NCBI RefSeq assembly: GCF_048323655.1
Contig: NZ_JBLUWW010000003.1
Coordinates: forward strand, 124,001-188,000
From: Salinimicrobium soli
Lineage (GTDB): Bacteria > Bacteroidota > Bacteroidia > Flavobacteriales > Flavobacteriaceae
Direction of reading: 5' to 3'
Length of the DNA stretch: 64,000 nt
The first letter of the stretch is position 1, and every line of letters begins with the position of its first letter. This document shows positions 50,499-57,735 of this stretch, piece after piece. The notes under the pieces are model-generated. The model ran no database searches. It was not told the DNA's origin and saw only the letters and a program-made list of their open reading frames with translations. A program made the translations under genes and the position numbers.

Positions 50499-51764
50499 CT
50501 AATTACAATCGAAACATTGCAGAAGTTCCTCGGGCAGCTCAAGGTCTTCCGATCCTTTTAGAGGTTCCTGTAAAAGGTCTTTATTGTCGATCTCTTTTTT
50601 GAATTCCAGGGCGTATTCTCGAAGCTTTTCCCTGCGGGCTTTCAGCTTTTTGAGAATTTCTTTTTTATTAATTAGATTGATCTCTCGCGGCCAGGCTTTA
50701 AATGCCGCTTCCAGTACATCGTCTGTGAGATGCTGCTGAAGGTATTCTGCCTGTTCAACGAAGATCTCTTCAGGGGTATTTTTCAGAAAATATACATCTA
50801 CGGGATAAACTAAGCCGGGCATATAATCAATCTCTTCTTCGTAAGAGCGCACCAGGGGCTGAATCCATTTTTGAGTCAAAATAGCAGGCAAGACCCCGTC
50901 AATACTGAAAAAGGCATTATCACGATCCCCTGCCAGCGGAGTGGCAAAATAAGAGCTGTCTTTTTTCTGAACTACCCAACCCCATTGTTTGGCGTGCCGG
51001 TCCCAGTCACCTATAAGCAGGTCAAAAAGGCGTGCCCGCACCAAAGTTTCCTTGTCTACACTAACCCTCTTGCCATATTTTTGTCTTAGTTCCTGCAGGT
51101 CATCTGTATCCAGAATTTCCATCACACTATCTATAGTGGTCCAATTCACTTTCCCTTCCGTCTCATACTCGAGGTAGTACAATTTATCTCCGTAGGCCTC
51201 ATTGTACTTTCCTAACTTTTTCTGTTTGGGAACATAAAAAAGGCGCGGGTGAGTATGGATCACGCCCGCAGCTTCAGAGAGAGGTGCTGAGAGTAACGCT
51301 CCAAAAGGATGTTGTGCAGAGATGCCGTCAATTACTATATTTTTAAGACCCAGATCGCGCGCAATATCAGGCACTACGGGAGTGGGATCTTTGTTGATAC
51401 TTCTAAGGGAGTAAAGAATACCGCTTGGGGCTTTTAATTTTAGGGAATGGGTTTGATGTCCGCCGCCTTCTTCCACAATTCTCATTCCGCCGAGTAAAGT
51501 ATCCAGGTTAACTGTCGCCACGCGAATAGGAGTAGCCCATGCTTCACGGTAATTTTTCCCCTGCATAAAATTTTTCAATCCGTTTCCTTCATAAAGATTA
51601 CTGGCGATCACCCAAACCGAATCATTTGTGGATGATGTGTTTTTATTCTCTTTTTCGATCACTTCGGAAAGCTTCACCTCTTCCGGTTGAACGGAAACCG
51701 ACCAATAGGTAAAGACAATAAAAATTAGAAAAAGGATGAATAATATGGCCAGGATTTTCTTCAT
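50499..51764 (-). CDS. Exported protein with atypical kinase-like motifs
   Basis: A 421-residue protein with an N-terminal membrane anchor (residues 4-22) and a large exported domain. RARLFDLLIGDWDRHAKQWGW (243-263) followed by PLAGDRDNAFF (276-286) looks like the catalytic loop and metal-binding aspartate of HipA/PI3K/FAM20-type atypical kinases (Asp255, Arg256, His257, Gln260; Asp280 and Asp282). GGHQTHSLKLK and SLRSINKDP earlier could be the nucleotide-binding strands. From memory, the same block forms the C-terminal part of some Bacteroidetes metallophosphoesterases; here it stands alone. Activity is not shown. Confidence 0.6.
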   Translation of the reverse strand: MKKILAILFILFLIFIVFTYWSVSVQPEEVKLSEVIEKENKNTSSTNDSVWVIASNLYEGNGLKNFMQGKNYREAWATPIRVATVNLDTLLGGMRIVEEGGGHQTHSLKLKAPSGILYSLRSINKDPTPVVPDIARDLGLKNIVIDGISAQHPFGALLSAPLSEAAGVIHTHPRLFYVPKQKKLGKYNEAYGDKLYYLEYETEGKVNWTTIDSVMEILDTDDLQELRQKYGKRVSVDKETLVRARLFDLLIGDWDRHAKQWGWVVQKKDSSYFATPLAGDRDNAFFSIDGVLPAILTQKWIQPLVRSYEEEIDYMPGLVYPVDVYFLKNTPEEIFVEQAEYLQQHLTDDVLEAAFKAWPREINLINKKEILKKLKARREKLREYALEFKKEIDNKDLLQEPLKGSEDLELPEELLQCFDCN

Positions 51765-51809
51765 AGTGGGTTTTTGTACGCTTTTTTGAATGTGGATTGA
51801 CGAAGATAC

Positions 51810-53675
51810 TTAAAATGCAACAGCTGAAACCACTTCGAGCACAACGGGTTGATCAATACGTTCCTCTATTTCTTCTTTTATTTCCTGAATTCTTTCCGGA
51901 GAAACTGTTTCCGGGCCCACCAGCTTTAAGGATACCACAAGAGGTTCTCCAAACCTGATCCGAACATCGCGGAGCACCACTTTTTCAATAGTTATTCCTT
52001 CCAGGGCGCGGGTAATTCTTGCCTCCACCATTATTCTGTTAAAGGAAAGCGATAACGGAATTGCCAGTAACACAATAATAAGAGAGGTATAAATAAGCCC
52101 CATTTTTGCCCTTTTAAAAGGGGCAAAACCTAACAGCAAAAAAGTGAGTCCGGCAAAGAGGATAATCCCCGCCAGGTTGGTGAGGTATAGTAAAATAGCT
52201 CCGGAAAATACCTGCCAATCCAACCATCCCAAACCTATCCCGGCTACCGAAAGCGGCGGTACCAGGGCAACGGCAATGGCTACTCCTGCCAGGCTTTTTG
52301 CGATGCCTTCTTTAGCATGCGCATAAGCGGCAGCAATACCCGAAGCTACTGCAATCCCCAGGTCAAGAAGAGTAGGGGAAAGTCGGGCTTCAATCTCGGG
52401 AGTTATGATCTTCAACGGAATTATCACGCTTACTCCTGCCGCAACAGCAAGACAAACGAGTGTTCCTATAACGATGGTTTCAAAACCGGTTTTCAACATG
52501 GATGTGTCATAGCGCACCATACCCATTGAAAAAGAAACAATGGGAGCTATAATAGGAGCAAGTATCATGGCTCCAATAATAACCGGGGAGGAGTCGCCGT
52601 AAAGTCCAAAAGCCGCAATGAGGGTGGAGAGAATCATCATCACCAAAAAAGCGGATTTTACCTTCGCATTTTCCCGAAGTACTTTGAAGAGTTCCTGGAA
52701 CTGTTCGGCAGTTGCACGTGGCAAAATGGGTAATTTCCGTTTTATAAGTTCCTCCCGAAGTTCCCCGGTAGGTAAGCTGTCCACACGCAGACTTTTCTTT
52801 CCGTTCTCTTTACTCTCTTCCCCATGGCTGCTGGTCTGTTTGAGACAAATGGCTTTTCTTTTCACCTCCAGGTGAACATTTTCGGAAGATTTTTCCTCTC
52901 CGTCAATTGTGAATTCTGTATTTTCTGAAGCCTTAATATCAAGATTGGAGGTCTTAATATATCCAATGAAGGAGGGAAGTTTCTCCAGAGGCTTTTTTCG
53001 TGGCCAAAGGCTTTTGAGAAAGAACCAGATGAGCGATAAAAGGTCCTGGGGTGCGAGGATAAAAACGTGGAAATTTCCGTCGTTGATAGAGGAATCCTGA
53101 ACCAGCCTTTTTGAAACTACAGATCCGGTAGCGTGTTCTACTATTACGATTCCCAAAGCCGAAGTGGAAATGATCTTTTCACCATCTGCGGATAGCTCGA
53201 AAGATTGCTGTTTATGTGACGAAATATTCCTTATTCTTTTTAGGATCTGGACAAATTCGGAAAAAATATTGTTGCTGGTTTCCTGTTCTGTAAGGGCAAA
53301 GATATTTCCGATGTTCACCGATTGAAAAACAGGGGTTCCATTACAGCACAGCATATCGAGTTGCTGAGTTTTTTGGTCTTCCAGGATCTCTTTCAGACTT
53401 TCTTTTAACTTTTCTGAAACTCCGAGTCCTTTGGAAGTGTATTTATTTTCTGGATGGGGTAAAATGGCGATTGGCCATTCCTTGTCTCCGGCTGATGCAA
53501 GAAACTTCCGCAGCTCCTTATCTCCCAAAAAAAGGAGTAGGAGATCATCTTTTTGAAGGGAGAAGTCTTCGGGTAATGGATAGGTTACCTGTTCAACTTT
53601 TTTTTCGGATAGTACAGGAAGGATGTCTTTCTGTACTTTTTCAAGGTCTTCGGGCCGGTGTAGAAGGTAGAGCAT
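51810..53675 (-). CDS. DUF389 membrane protein fused to a lipid-kinase-like domain
   Basis: A 621-residue protein. The C-terminal half (about 330-570) is a DUF389/TIGR00341 membrane domain with SPVIIGAMILAPIIAPIVSFSMG, SGIAAAYAHAKEGIAKSLAGVAIAVALVPPLSVAGIG, and several spans; a short soluble tail (IEKVVLRDVRIRFGEPL) follows. The N-terminal 300 residues look like a diacylglycerol/sphingosine-kinase fold: DDLLLLFLGD, AILPHPENKYTSKGLG in the place of the PxGTGNDxxxxLG loop, DMLCCNGTPVFQSVNIG, and SSINDGNFHVFIL. The Gly-rich loop is degenerate, so catalysis is doubtful. Function of DUF389 is unknown. Confidence 0.75.
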   Translation of the reverse strand: MLYLLHRPEDLEKVQKDILPVLSEKKVEQVTYPLPEDFSLQKDDLLLLFLGDKELRKFLASAGDKEWPIAILPHPENKYTSKGLGVSEKLKESLKEILEDQKTQQLDMLCCNGTPVFQSVNIGNIFALTEQETSNNIFSEFVQILKRIRNISSHKQQSFELSADGEKIISTSALGIVIVEHATGSVVSKRLVQDSSINDGNFHVFILAPQDLLSLIWFFLKSLWPRKKPLEKLPSFIGYIKTSNLDIKASENTEFTIDGEEKSSENVHLEVKRKAICLKQTSSHGEESKENGKKSLRVDSLPTGELREELIKRKLPILPRATAEQFQELFKVLRENAKVKSAFLVMMILSTLIAAFGLYGDSSPVIIGAMILAPIIAPIVSFSMGMVRYDTSMLKTGFETIVIGTLVCLAVAAGVSVIIPLKIITPEIEARLSPTLLDLGIAVASGIAAAYAHAKEGIAKSLAGVAIAVALVPPLSVAGIGLGWLDWQVFSGAILLYLTNLAGIILFAGLTFLLLGFAPFKRAKMGLIYTSLIIVLLAIPLSLSFNRIMVEARITRALEGITIEKVVLRDVRIRFGEPLVVSLKLVGPETVSPERIQEIKEEIEERIDQPVVLEVVSAVAF

Positions 53676-53802
53676 TCAAACCATTTTACTGCAAGATACC
53701 TCTTTAATTACACTTTTTCAGCAACTGCAGGGGAATAAAACCTTCCGCAGAAAGTATAGGTAAAATTCAATCTTCTGGCAGTTCTTCTCTGGAAAAAAAT
53801 CT

Positions 53803-53810
53803 TACTTTTG
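53803..53810 (+). promoter_or_regulatory. Candidate -7 box for the pyrR-pyrB operon
   Basis: TACTTTTG matches TAnnTTTG and is 29 nt before the pyrR ATG; the -33 region (TTCT, 17 nt upstream) is weak. Confidence 0.45.
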
Positions 53811-53839
53811 TTTTACTAACTTCTCCTTTACCAAGAACT

Positions 53840-54379
53840 ATGAGCCAAAAAATGTTGCTTTCTTCTAAAGAAATGAACATCATCTTACATCGCTTGGCCT
53901 GTCAGTTAGTCGAAAACCACACTACGTTTGAGAATTCTGTCCTAATTGGGATACAACCCAGGGGAACTTTTCTGGCTAACCGTATCGCTTCTATTTTAAA
54001 AGAGGAATATGGAATAAGCGGAGTTAAAATGGGGCAGCTGGACATCACTTTTTACCGGGATGATTTCCGAAGAAGCGACAAACCTCTCGAAGCGAACAAA
54101 ACCCATATTGATTTTGTGGTAGAAGACAAACGGGTCATTTTTATTGATGATGTGCTGTACACAGGCCGCAGCATTCGGGCTGCACTTACCGCTGTACAGT
54201 CGTTTGGTAGGCCGAGTGAGATCGAACTGCTTACGCTTATTGACAGGAGATTTAGCCGCCACCTGCCCATTCAGCCCGATTATAACGGCAGGCAGGTAGA
54301 TGCAATAAACGAGGAAAAAGTAAAGGTGAACTGGAAGGAAAATGACGGGGAGGACGCGGTTTATCTAATAAGCAAATAA
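53840..54379 (+). CDS. pyrR: Bifunctional pyr operon regulator / uracil phosphoribosyltransferase
   Basis: A 179-residue type I phosphoribosyltransferase of PyrR length. The PRPP loop is VIFIDDVLYTGRS (Asp103, Asp104, Thr108); GIQPRGTFLA and LDITFYRDDF are the PyrR-specific UMP/PRPP-binding segments. In Bacillus PyrR binds an mRNA anti-antiterminator; I see no obvious attenuator hairpins in the 164-bp upstream region, so here it may act mainly as a UPRTase. It is followed by pyrB 12 nt downstream. Confidence 0.93.
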   Translation: MSQKMLLSSKEMNIILHRLACQLVENHTTFENSVLIGIQPRGTFLANRIASILKEEYGISGVKMGQLDITFYRDDFRRSDKPLEANKTHIDFVVEDKRVIFIDDVLYTGRSIRAALTAVQSFGRPSEIELLTLIDRRFSRHLPIQPDYNGRQVDAINEEKVKVNWKENDGEDAVYLISK

Positions 54380-54391
54380 TAATTACCACCT

Positions 54392-55324
54392 ATGAGTGAG
54401 TTAAGTGTTGATCATTTATTAGGAATAAAATATCTTCAAAAAGAGGATATTGAACTCATCTTTAAAACTGCTGATCATTTTAAGGAGGTGATCAACCGAC
54501 CGATCAAAAAAGTTCCTTCCCTCCGTGACATCACCATTGCCAACCTGTTTTTCGAAAATAGTACCCGCACAAGGCTTTCCTTTGAACTGGCCGAAAAGCG
54601 GTTGAGTGCAGATGTGGTCAATTTTTCAGCAGCTTCCTCTTCGGTAAAAAAAGGGGAGACCCTGATCGATACCGTGAATAACATCCTGTCCATGAAAGTG
54701 GATATGGTGGTGATGCGCCATCCGAATCCGGGAGCCGGTATTTTTCTCTCAAAACATGTGAAGGCAAGTATAATTAACGCAGGTGATGGAGCGCATGAAC
54801 ATCCTACACAGGCACTCCTGGATTCTTATTCCATCAGGGAAAGACTGGGAGGAGTGGAAGGTAAAAAGGTAGTGATCGTAGGGGATATTCTGCACAGCAG
54901 GGTTGCCCTCTCTAATATCTTTGCGCTTCGCTTGCAGGGAGCACAGGTAAAAGTGTGCGGACCTAAAACCCTTATCCCGAAATATATTACCTCTCTTGGG
55001 GTAGAAGTAGAGCCAAATCTTAAAAAGGCGCTGGAATGGTGCGATGTGGCTAATATGCTGCGGGTGCAAAATGAAAGAATGGAAATTAGCTATTTCCCAA
55101 GTACAAGAGAGTACGTTCAGCTCTTCGGACTTAATAAAGCATTACTTGATTCTCTCGACAAGAAGATCGTAATAATGCACCCGGGACCAATCAACAGGGG
55201 AGTGGAGATCACCAGCGATGTTGCCGACTCTGACCAGGCGATCATTCTTGATCAGGTTCAGAATGGAGTAGCTATAAGGATGGCCGTGATCTATTTATTA
55301 GCTTCAAAAATTAAGCAGGTATGA
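54392..55324 (+). CDS. pyrB: Aspartate carbamoyltransferase, catalytic chain
   Basis: Condenses carbamoyl phosphate with aspartate in pyrimidine synthesis. The 310 residues include the carbamoyl-phosphate loop STRTRLSFE (Ser57 to Arg61), the second-loop Ser/Lys in SSSVKKGET, HPTQALLDSYSIRE, and HPGPINRGVE. No pyrI regulatory chain gene is seen, which fits an unregulated trimer. The last 4 nt (ATGA) overlap the start of the next gene, so translation is coupled in the pyrR-pyrB-STAS-like-rnz operon. Confidence 0.96.
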   Translation: MSELSVDHLLGIKYLQKEDIELIFKTADHFKEVINRPIKKVPSLRDITIANLFFENSTRTRLSFELAEKRLSADVVNFSAASSSVKKGETLIDTVNNILSMKVDMVVMRHPNPGAGIFLSKHVKASIINAGDGAHEHPTQALLDSYSIRERLGGVEGKKVVIVGDILHSRVALSNIFALRLQGAQVKVCGPKTLIPKYITSLGVEVEPNLKKALEWCDVANMLRVQNERMEISYFPSTREYVQLFGLNKALLDSLDKKIVIMHPGPINRGVEITSDVADSDQAIILDQVQNGVAIRMAVIYLLASKIKQV

Positions 55325-55653
55325 TAATTATTGAAAAGGATAACTATAAGATCTTCAGGGATGAAAAGGATGATGTGAATGAATTCGCAGCTTTTTTGAG
55401 TTCCATACATGCTAAATACAGGGAGGAGAATGTGGTGATCGATATCCTGAAGTATGGAGAACTAAGCCTTGAGGAACTGCTTGGGTTTTTAGACCTTTCT
55501 AATGAACACCGTGCAAATAAAAAGTCCTTCGTTATCGTAAATGACACCATCAATATTGATGTGGTGCCGGAAGAATTTGTAATTGTTCCTACCCTCAAGG
55601 AGGCCGAAGACATCATACAAATGGAAGAGATCGAACGGGACCTCGGATTTTAA
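55321..55653 (+). CDS. Small conserved protein, possibly STAS-like
   Basis: A 110-residue soluble acidic protein: KDNYKIFRDEKDDVNEFAAFLSS, ENVVIDILKYGELSLEELLGFLDLSNEHRANKKSFVIV, then VPEEFVIVPTLKEAEDIIQMEEIERDLGF. The pattern (short strands, an NVVIDIL strand, a helix, a KKSFVIV strand, and the T-LKEA-DII ending) resembles the SpoIIAA/STAS anti-sigma antagonist fold. There is no clear phosphorylated serine. Its start overlaps the pyrB stop, and it lies 24 nt before rnz, an arrangement seen in related flavobacteria as far as I recall. Function unknown. Confidence 0.65.
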   Translation: MIIIEKDNYKIFRDEKDDVNEFAAFLSSIHAKYREENVVIDILKYGELSLEELLGFLDLSNEHRANKKSFVIVNDTINIDVVPEEFVIVPTLKEAEDIIQMEEIERDLGF

Positions 55654-55677
55654 TACCTCTGCGGAAAATGCGCTGCT

Positions 55678-56586
55678 ATGAAATTGACTGTTTTAGGATG
55701 TTATGCCGCGACCCCCAGAACCTTTACCAATCCTACCTCTCAGGTACTGGAAATAAATAATGAACTTTTCCTGATCGATTGCGGAGAAGGCACACAGGTA
55801 GAACTTCGGCGGAATAAGATCAAGTTCAGTAAAATAAAGCACGTTTTCATTTCCCATCTCCACGGAGACCACTTCTACGGACTTATAGGTCTTATCTCCA
55901 CCTTTATGCTCCTTAACCGGGAAAATCCGCTTCACGTTTATGGTCCAAAGGGAATAAAGGAGATCATTCTCCTTCAATTAAAGCTATCCAATTCCTGGAC
56001 TCAGTATCCACTGTATTTTCATGAGCTGAGTTCCACAACTTCAGAAATGATTCTGGAGACCCAAAAAGTGACTGTAGAGACCATTCCTTTGCAACACCGC
56101 ATCTATGCCAACGGATTTCTTTTCAGAGAAAAACCCGGAGACAGAAAGCTGTTAATGAACGAGGTGCAGAATTACAATATAGATGTTGCCTACTATAGAA
56201 GCATAAAAAAGGGGAAGGACGCCGTTCTGGACGATGGAAGAGTAATACCAAACAAGGAACTTACTGCAGATCCCGAACCTCCAAAGAGCTATGCCTTTTG
56301 CAGTGATACCGCCTATAGTCCTAACATCATTCAACAACTTCAGAACGTTAGCGTTCTATACCACGAATCCACTTTTCTTGAAGAGCATGCCTATCTTGCT
56401 GCTCCTACGGGTCATTCCACAGCACGGGAAGCTGCCGCTGTTGCACGCGAAGCCAGGGTGGGAAAACTCATCCTGGGTCATTTTTCTACGCGATATGATT
56501 CCATTTTACCTTTCAAAAAAGAGGCAGAGGAAATATTTTCTCCTGTAGACCTCGCCGACGATGGCAAGACCATCATTCTAGACTAA
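55678..56586 (+). CDS. rnz: Ribonuclease Z
   Basis: Endonuclease that removes the 3' trailer of tRNA precursors. The 302-residue short form has the metallo-beta-lactamase motif ISHLHGDHFYG (His60, His62, Asp64, His65), AFCSDTAY with an Asp, HESTFLEEHA, and GHSTAREAA plus LGHFSTRY as the later metal ligands. Cytosolic. It ends the pyr operon, 24 nt after the STAS-like gene. Confidence 0.96.
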   Translation: MKLTVLGCYAATPRTFTNPTSQVLEINNELFLIDCGEGTQVELRRNKIKFSKIKHVFISHLHGDHFYGLIGLISTFMLLNRENPLHVYGPKGIKEIILLQLKLSNSWTQYPLYFHELSSTTSEMILETQKVTVETIPLQHRIYANGFLFREKPGDRKLLMNEVQNYNIDVAYYRSIKKGKDAVLDDGRVIPNKELTADPEPPKSYAFCSDTAYSPNIIQQLQNVSVLYHESTFLEEHAYLAAPTGHSTAREAAAVAREARVGKLILGHFSTRYDSILPFKKEAEEIFSPVDLADDGKTIILD

Positions 56587-56722
56587 TTTCTTCCTACATT
56601 TTTGTGTTGTTTATCGATGCTTTCATGCACTTAATCTGTGCTGAAAAATACCTTCGTTCCGCCTAAAACCAGTTAAAAAGTGTTAAAATCAACTTAAATT
56701 GTGTAGTTCATCGATTAAATTG

Positions 56723-56752
56723 TTTGTTAATCGAATTTATTTCCTACTTTTC
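56723..56752 (+). promoter_or_regulatory. Candidate promoter of the CAP-domain lipoprotein gene
   Basis: TTTG at 56723-56726, 18-nt spacer, TACTTTTC at 56745-56752 (one mismatch to TAnnTTTG); 34 nt before the ATG at 56786. Confidence 0.5.
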
Positions 56753-56785
56753 CTATCCCAAATACTACTAATTGACATTTTGATT

Positions 56786-57286
56786 ATGAAGAACTTAACC
56801 TACATGGTATGGTTAATGGCTGTGACTGTCATTTCTCTTACTTCCTGCTCCAAAGACAGTATAGAGGATTTGGATTCAGCCGACCTAACCACCGCAGTTA
56901 CCCCGGTCAGTTATTCTGACCTTGAACTGGATGTTCTGGACCTTGTAAATGCTTATCGGGTTCAGCAGGGTTTATCTGAACTTCAACCTGTGAATGAGGG
57001 TTCTATTCAGGCCGCGAACCACAATGACCACATGATCTCGAACAATGAGGTATGCCATGATTATTTTGGAGCAAGATATCAGGCGTTAGTGCAATCTGTA
57101 CGTGCAGAAGCTGTGAGTGAGAATGTTGGTTACGGATATCACACGGCAGATGCCGTAGTGAATGCCTGGATCAATAGCCCGGGTCACAGAGAAAATATGC
57201 TTGGTAATTTCACCCACTTTGGCGTTTCAGTCAAAGAAGGGAAAGATGGTAAATTCTACTTTACAAATATTTTTGTCAGAAAATAG
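56786..57286 (+). CDS. CAP (SCP/TAPS) domain lipoprotein
   Basis: A 166-residue protein with lipobox SLTSC. The CAP domain (about 48-165) shows VLDLVNAYRVQQGLSELQP, AANHNDHMISNNEVCHDYFGARY, ENVGYGYHTADAVVNAWINSPGHRENMLG, and a final YFTNIFVRK, the four CAP motifs including the two histidine/glutamate pairs. The ATG at 56786 is used; an upstream start at 56699 would place another hydrophobic stretch before the signal peptide and overlap the promoter. Surface or periplasmic; the biochemical role of bacterial CAP proteins is largely unknown. Confidence 0.88.
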   Translation: MKNLTYMVWLMAVTVISLTSCSKDSIEDLDSADLTTAVTPVSYSDLELDVLDLVNAYRVQQGLSELQPVNEGSIQAANHNDHMISNNEVCHDYFGARYQALVQSVRAEAVSENVGYGYHTADAVVNAWINSPGHRENMLGNFTHFGVSVKEGKDGKFYFTNIFVRK

Positions 57287-57316
57287 GATTCCACTGTTTT
57301 CATGTCTATTTACGGG

Positions 57317-57347
57317 AAAAGAGGCTCATTTGAGCCTCTTTTTTTAT
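57317..57347 (+). terminator. Rho-independent terminator after the CAP gene
   Basis: An 11-bp inverted repeat (57318-57328 with 57331-57341) with a T-run of 7 in all on the right. Confidence 0.88.
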
Positions 57348-57471
57348 GCTTCTTTTTAACTGTTATCACAGTCTCCAGAATTTGTAATCCTTTATTAAAT
57401 CTATATTAGTCTCGAATATGCTCAACTCCGGAAAGTAAATACCTTCTCTATTTCCCTTTTTTGACGCACCT

Positions 57472-57680
57472 ATGTCTACAACTGAAAATATAGTAATCCA
57501 ATTCCTGAGACAAATAATAACTGATACCAAGCGGTCTTTGTAGAGAGGCTGATCCTAACAGTTCTTATTTCCTATAGACTGATCCCAGAAGGACCTGGAG
57601 AAGGAATTGAAGATATTGATGGAAGTGCTTGTGACGTAGTTAAAGGGCTGGGATTATGCTGCCAGAGTTTGTTAAAATAG
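57472..57680 (+). pseudogene. Possible frameshifted small ORF in the CAP-OmpA gap
   Basis: An ATG at 57472 opens 23 codons (MSTTENIVIQFLRQIITD...) ending in TAG at 57541. The -1 frame then stays open from about 57540 for 46 codons to a TAG at 57678, ending IDGSACDVVKGLGLCCQSLLK. One inserted base near 57540 would restore a protein of about 69 residues. No recognisable domain. The 449-bp gap between the CAP and OmpA genes holds only this and two hairpins. It may be a decayed gene, a sequencing error, or chance. Confidence 0.3.
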
Positions 57681-57708
57681 AAAAGGAGACTCAATAGAGC
57701 CTCCTTTT
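57681..57708 (-). terminator. Hairpin after the OmpA gene
   Basis: An 8-bp stem (57681-57688 with 57701-57708) plus an inner 3-bp stem; on the minus strand it is followed by a broken T-run. Probable end of the adhesin-PorP/SprF-OmpA transcript. Confidence 0.6.
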
Positions 57709-57735
57709 CCGGGGTTGGTTAGTGGTAGGGTATGC

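Noticed and set aside
53676..53839. PyrR-type RNA attenuator upstream of pyrR
   Set aside because: No pair of competing hairpins or T-run terminator is visible in the 164-bp gap; only a promoter-like box is found.
57540..57543. Programmed -1 frameshift site
   Set aside because: No XXXYYYZ slippery heptamer or downstream pseudoknot is visible at the junction of the two short frames.
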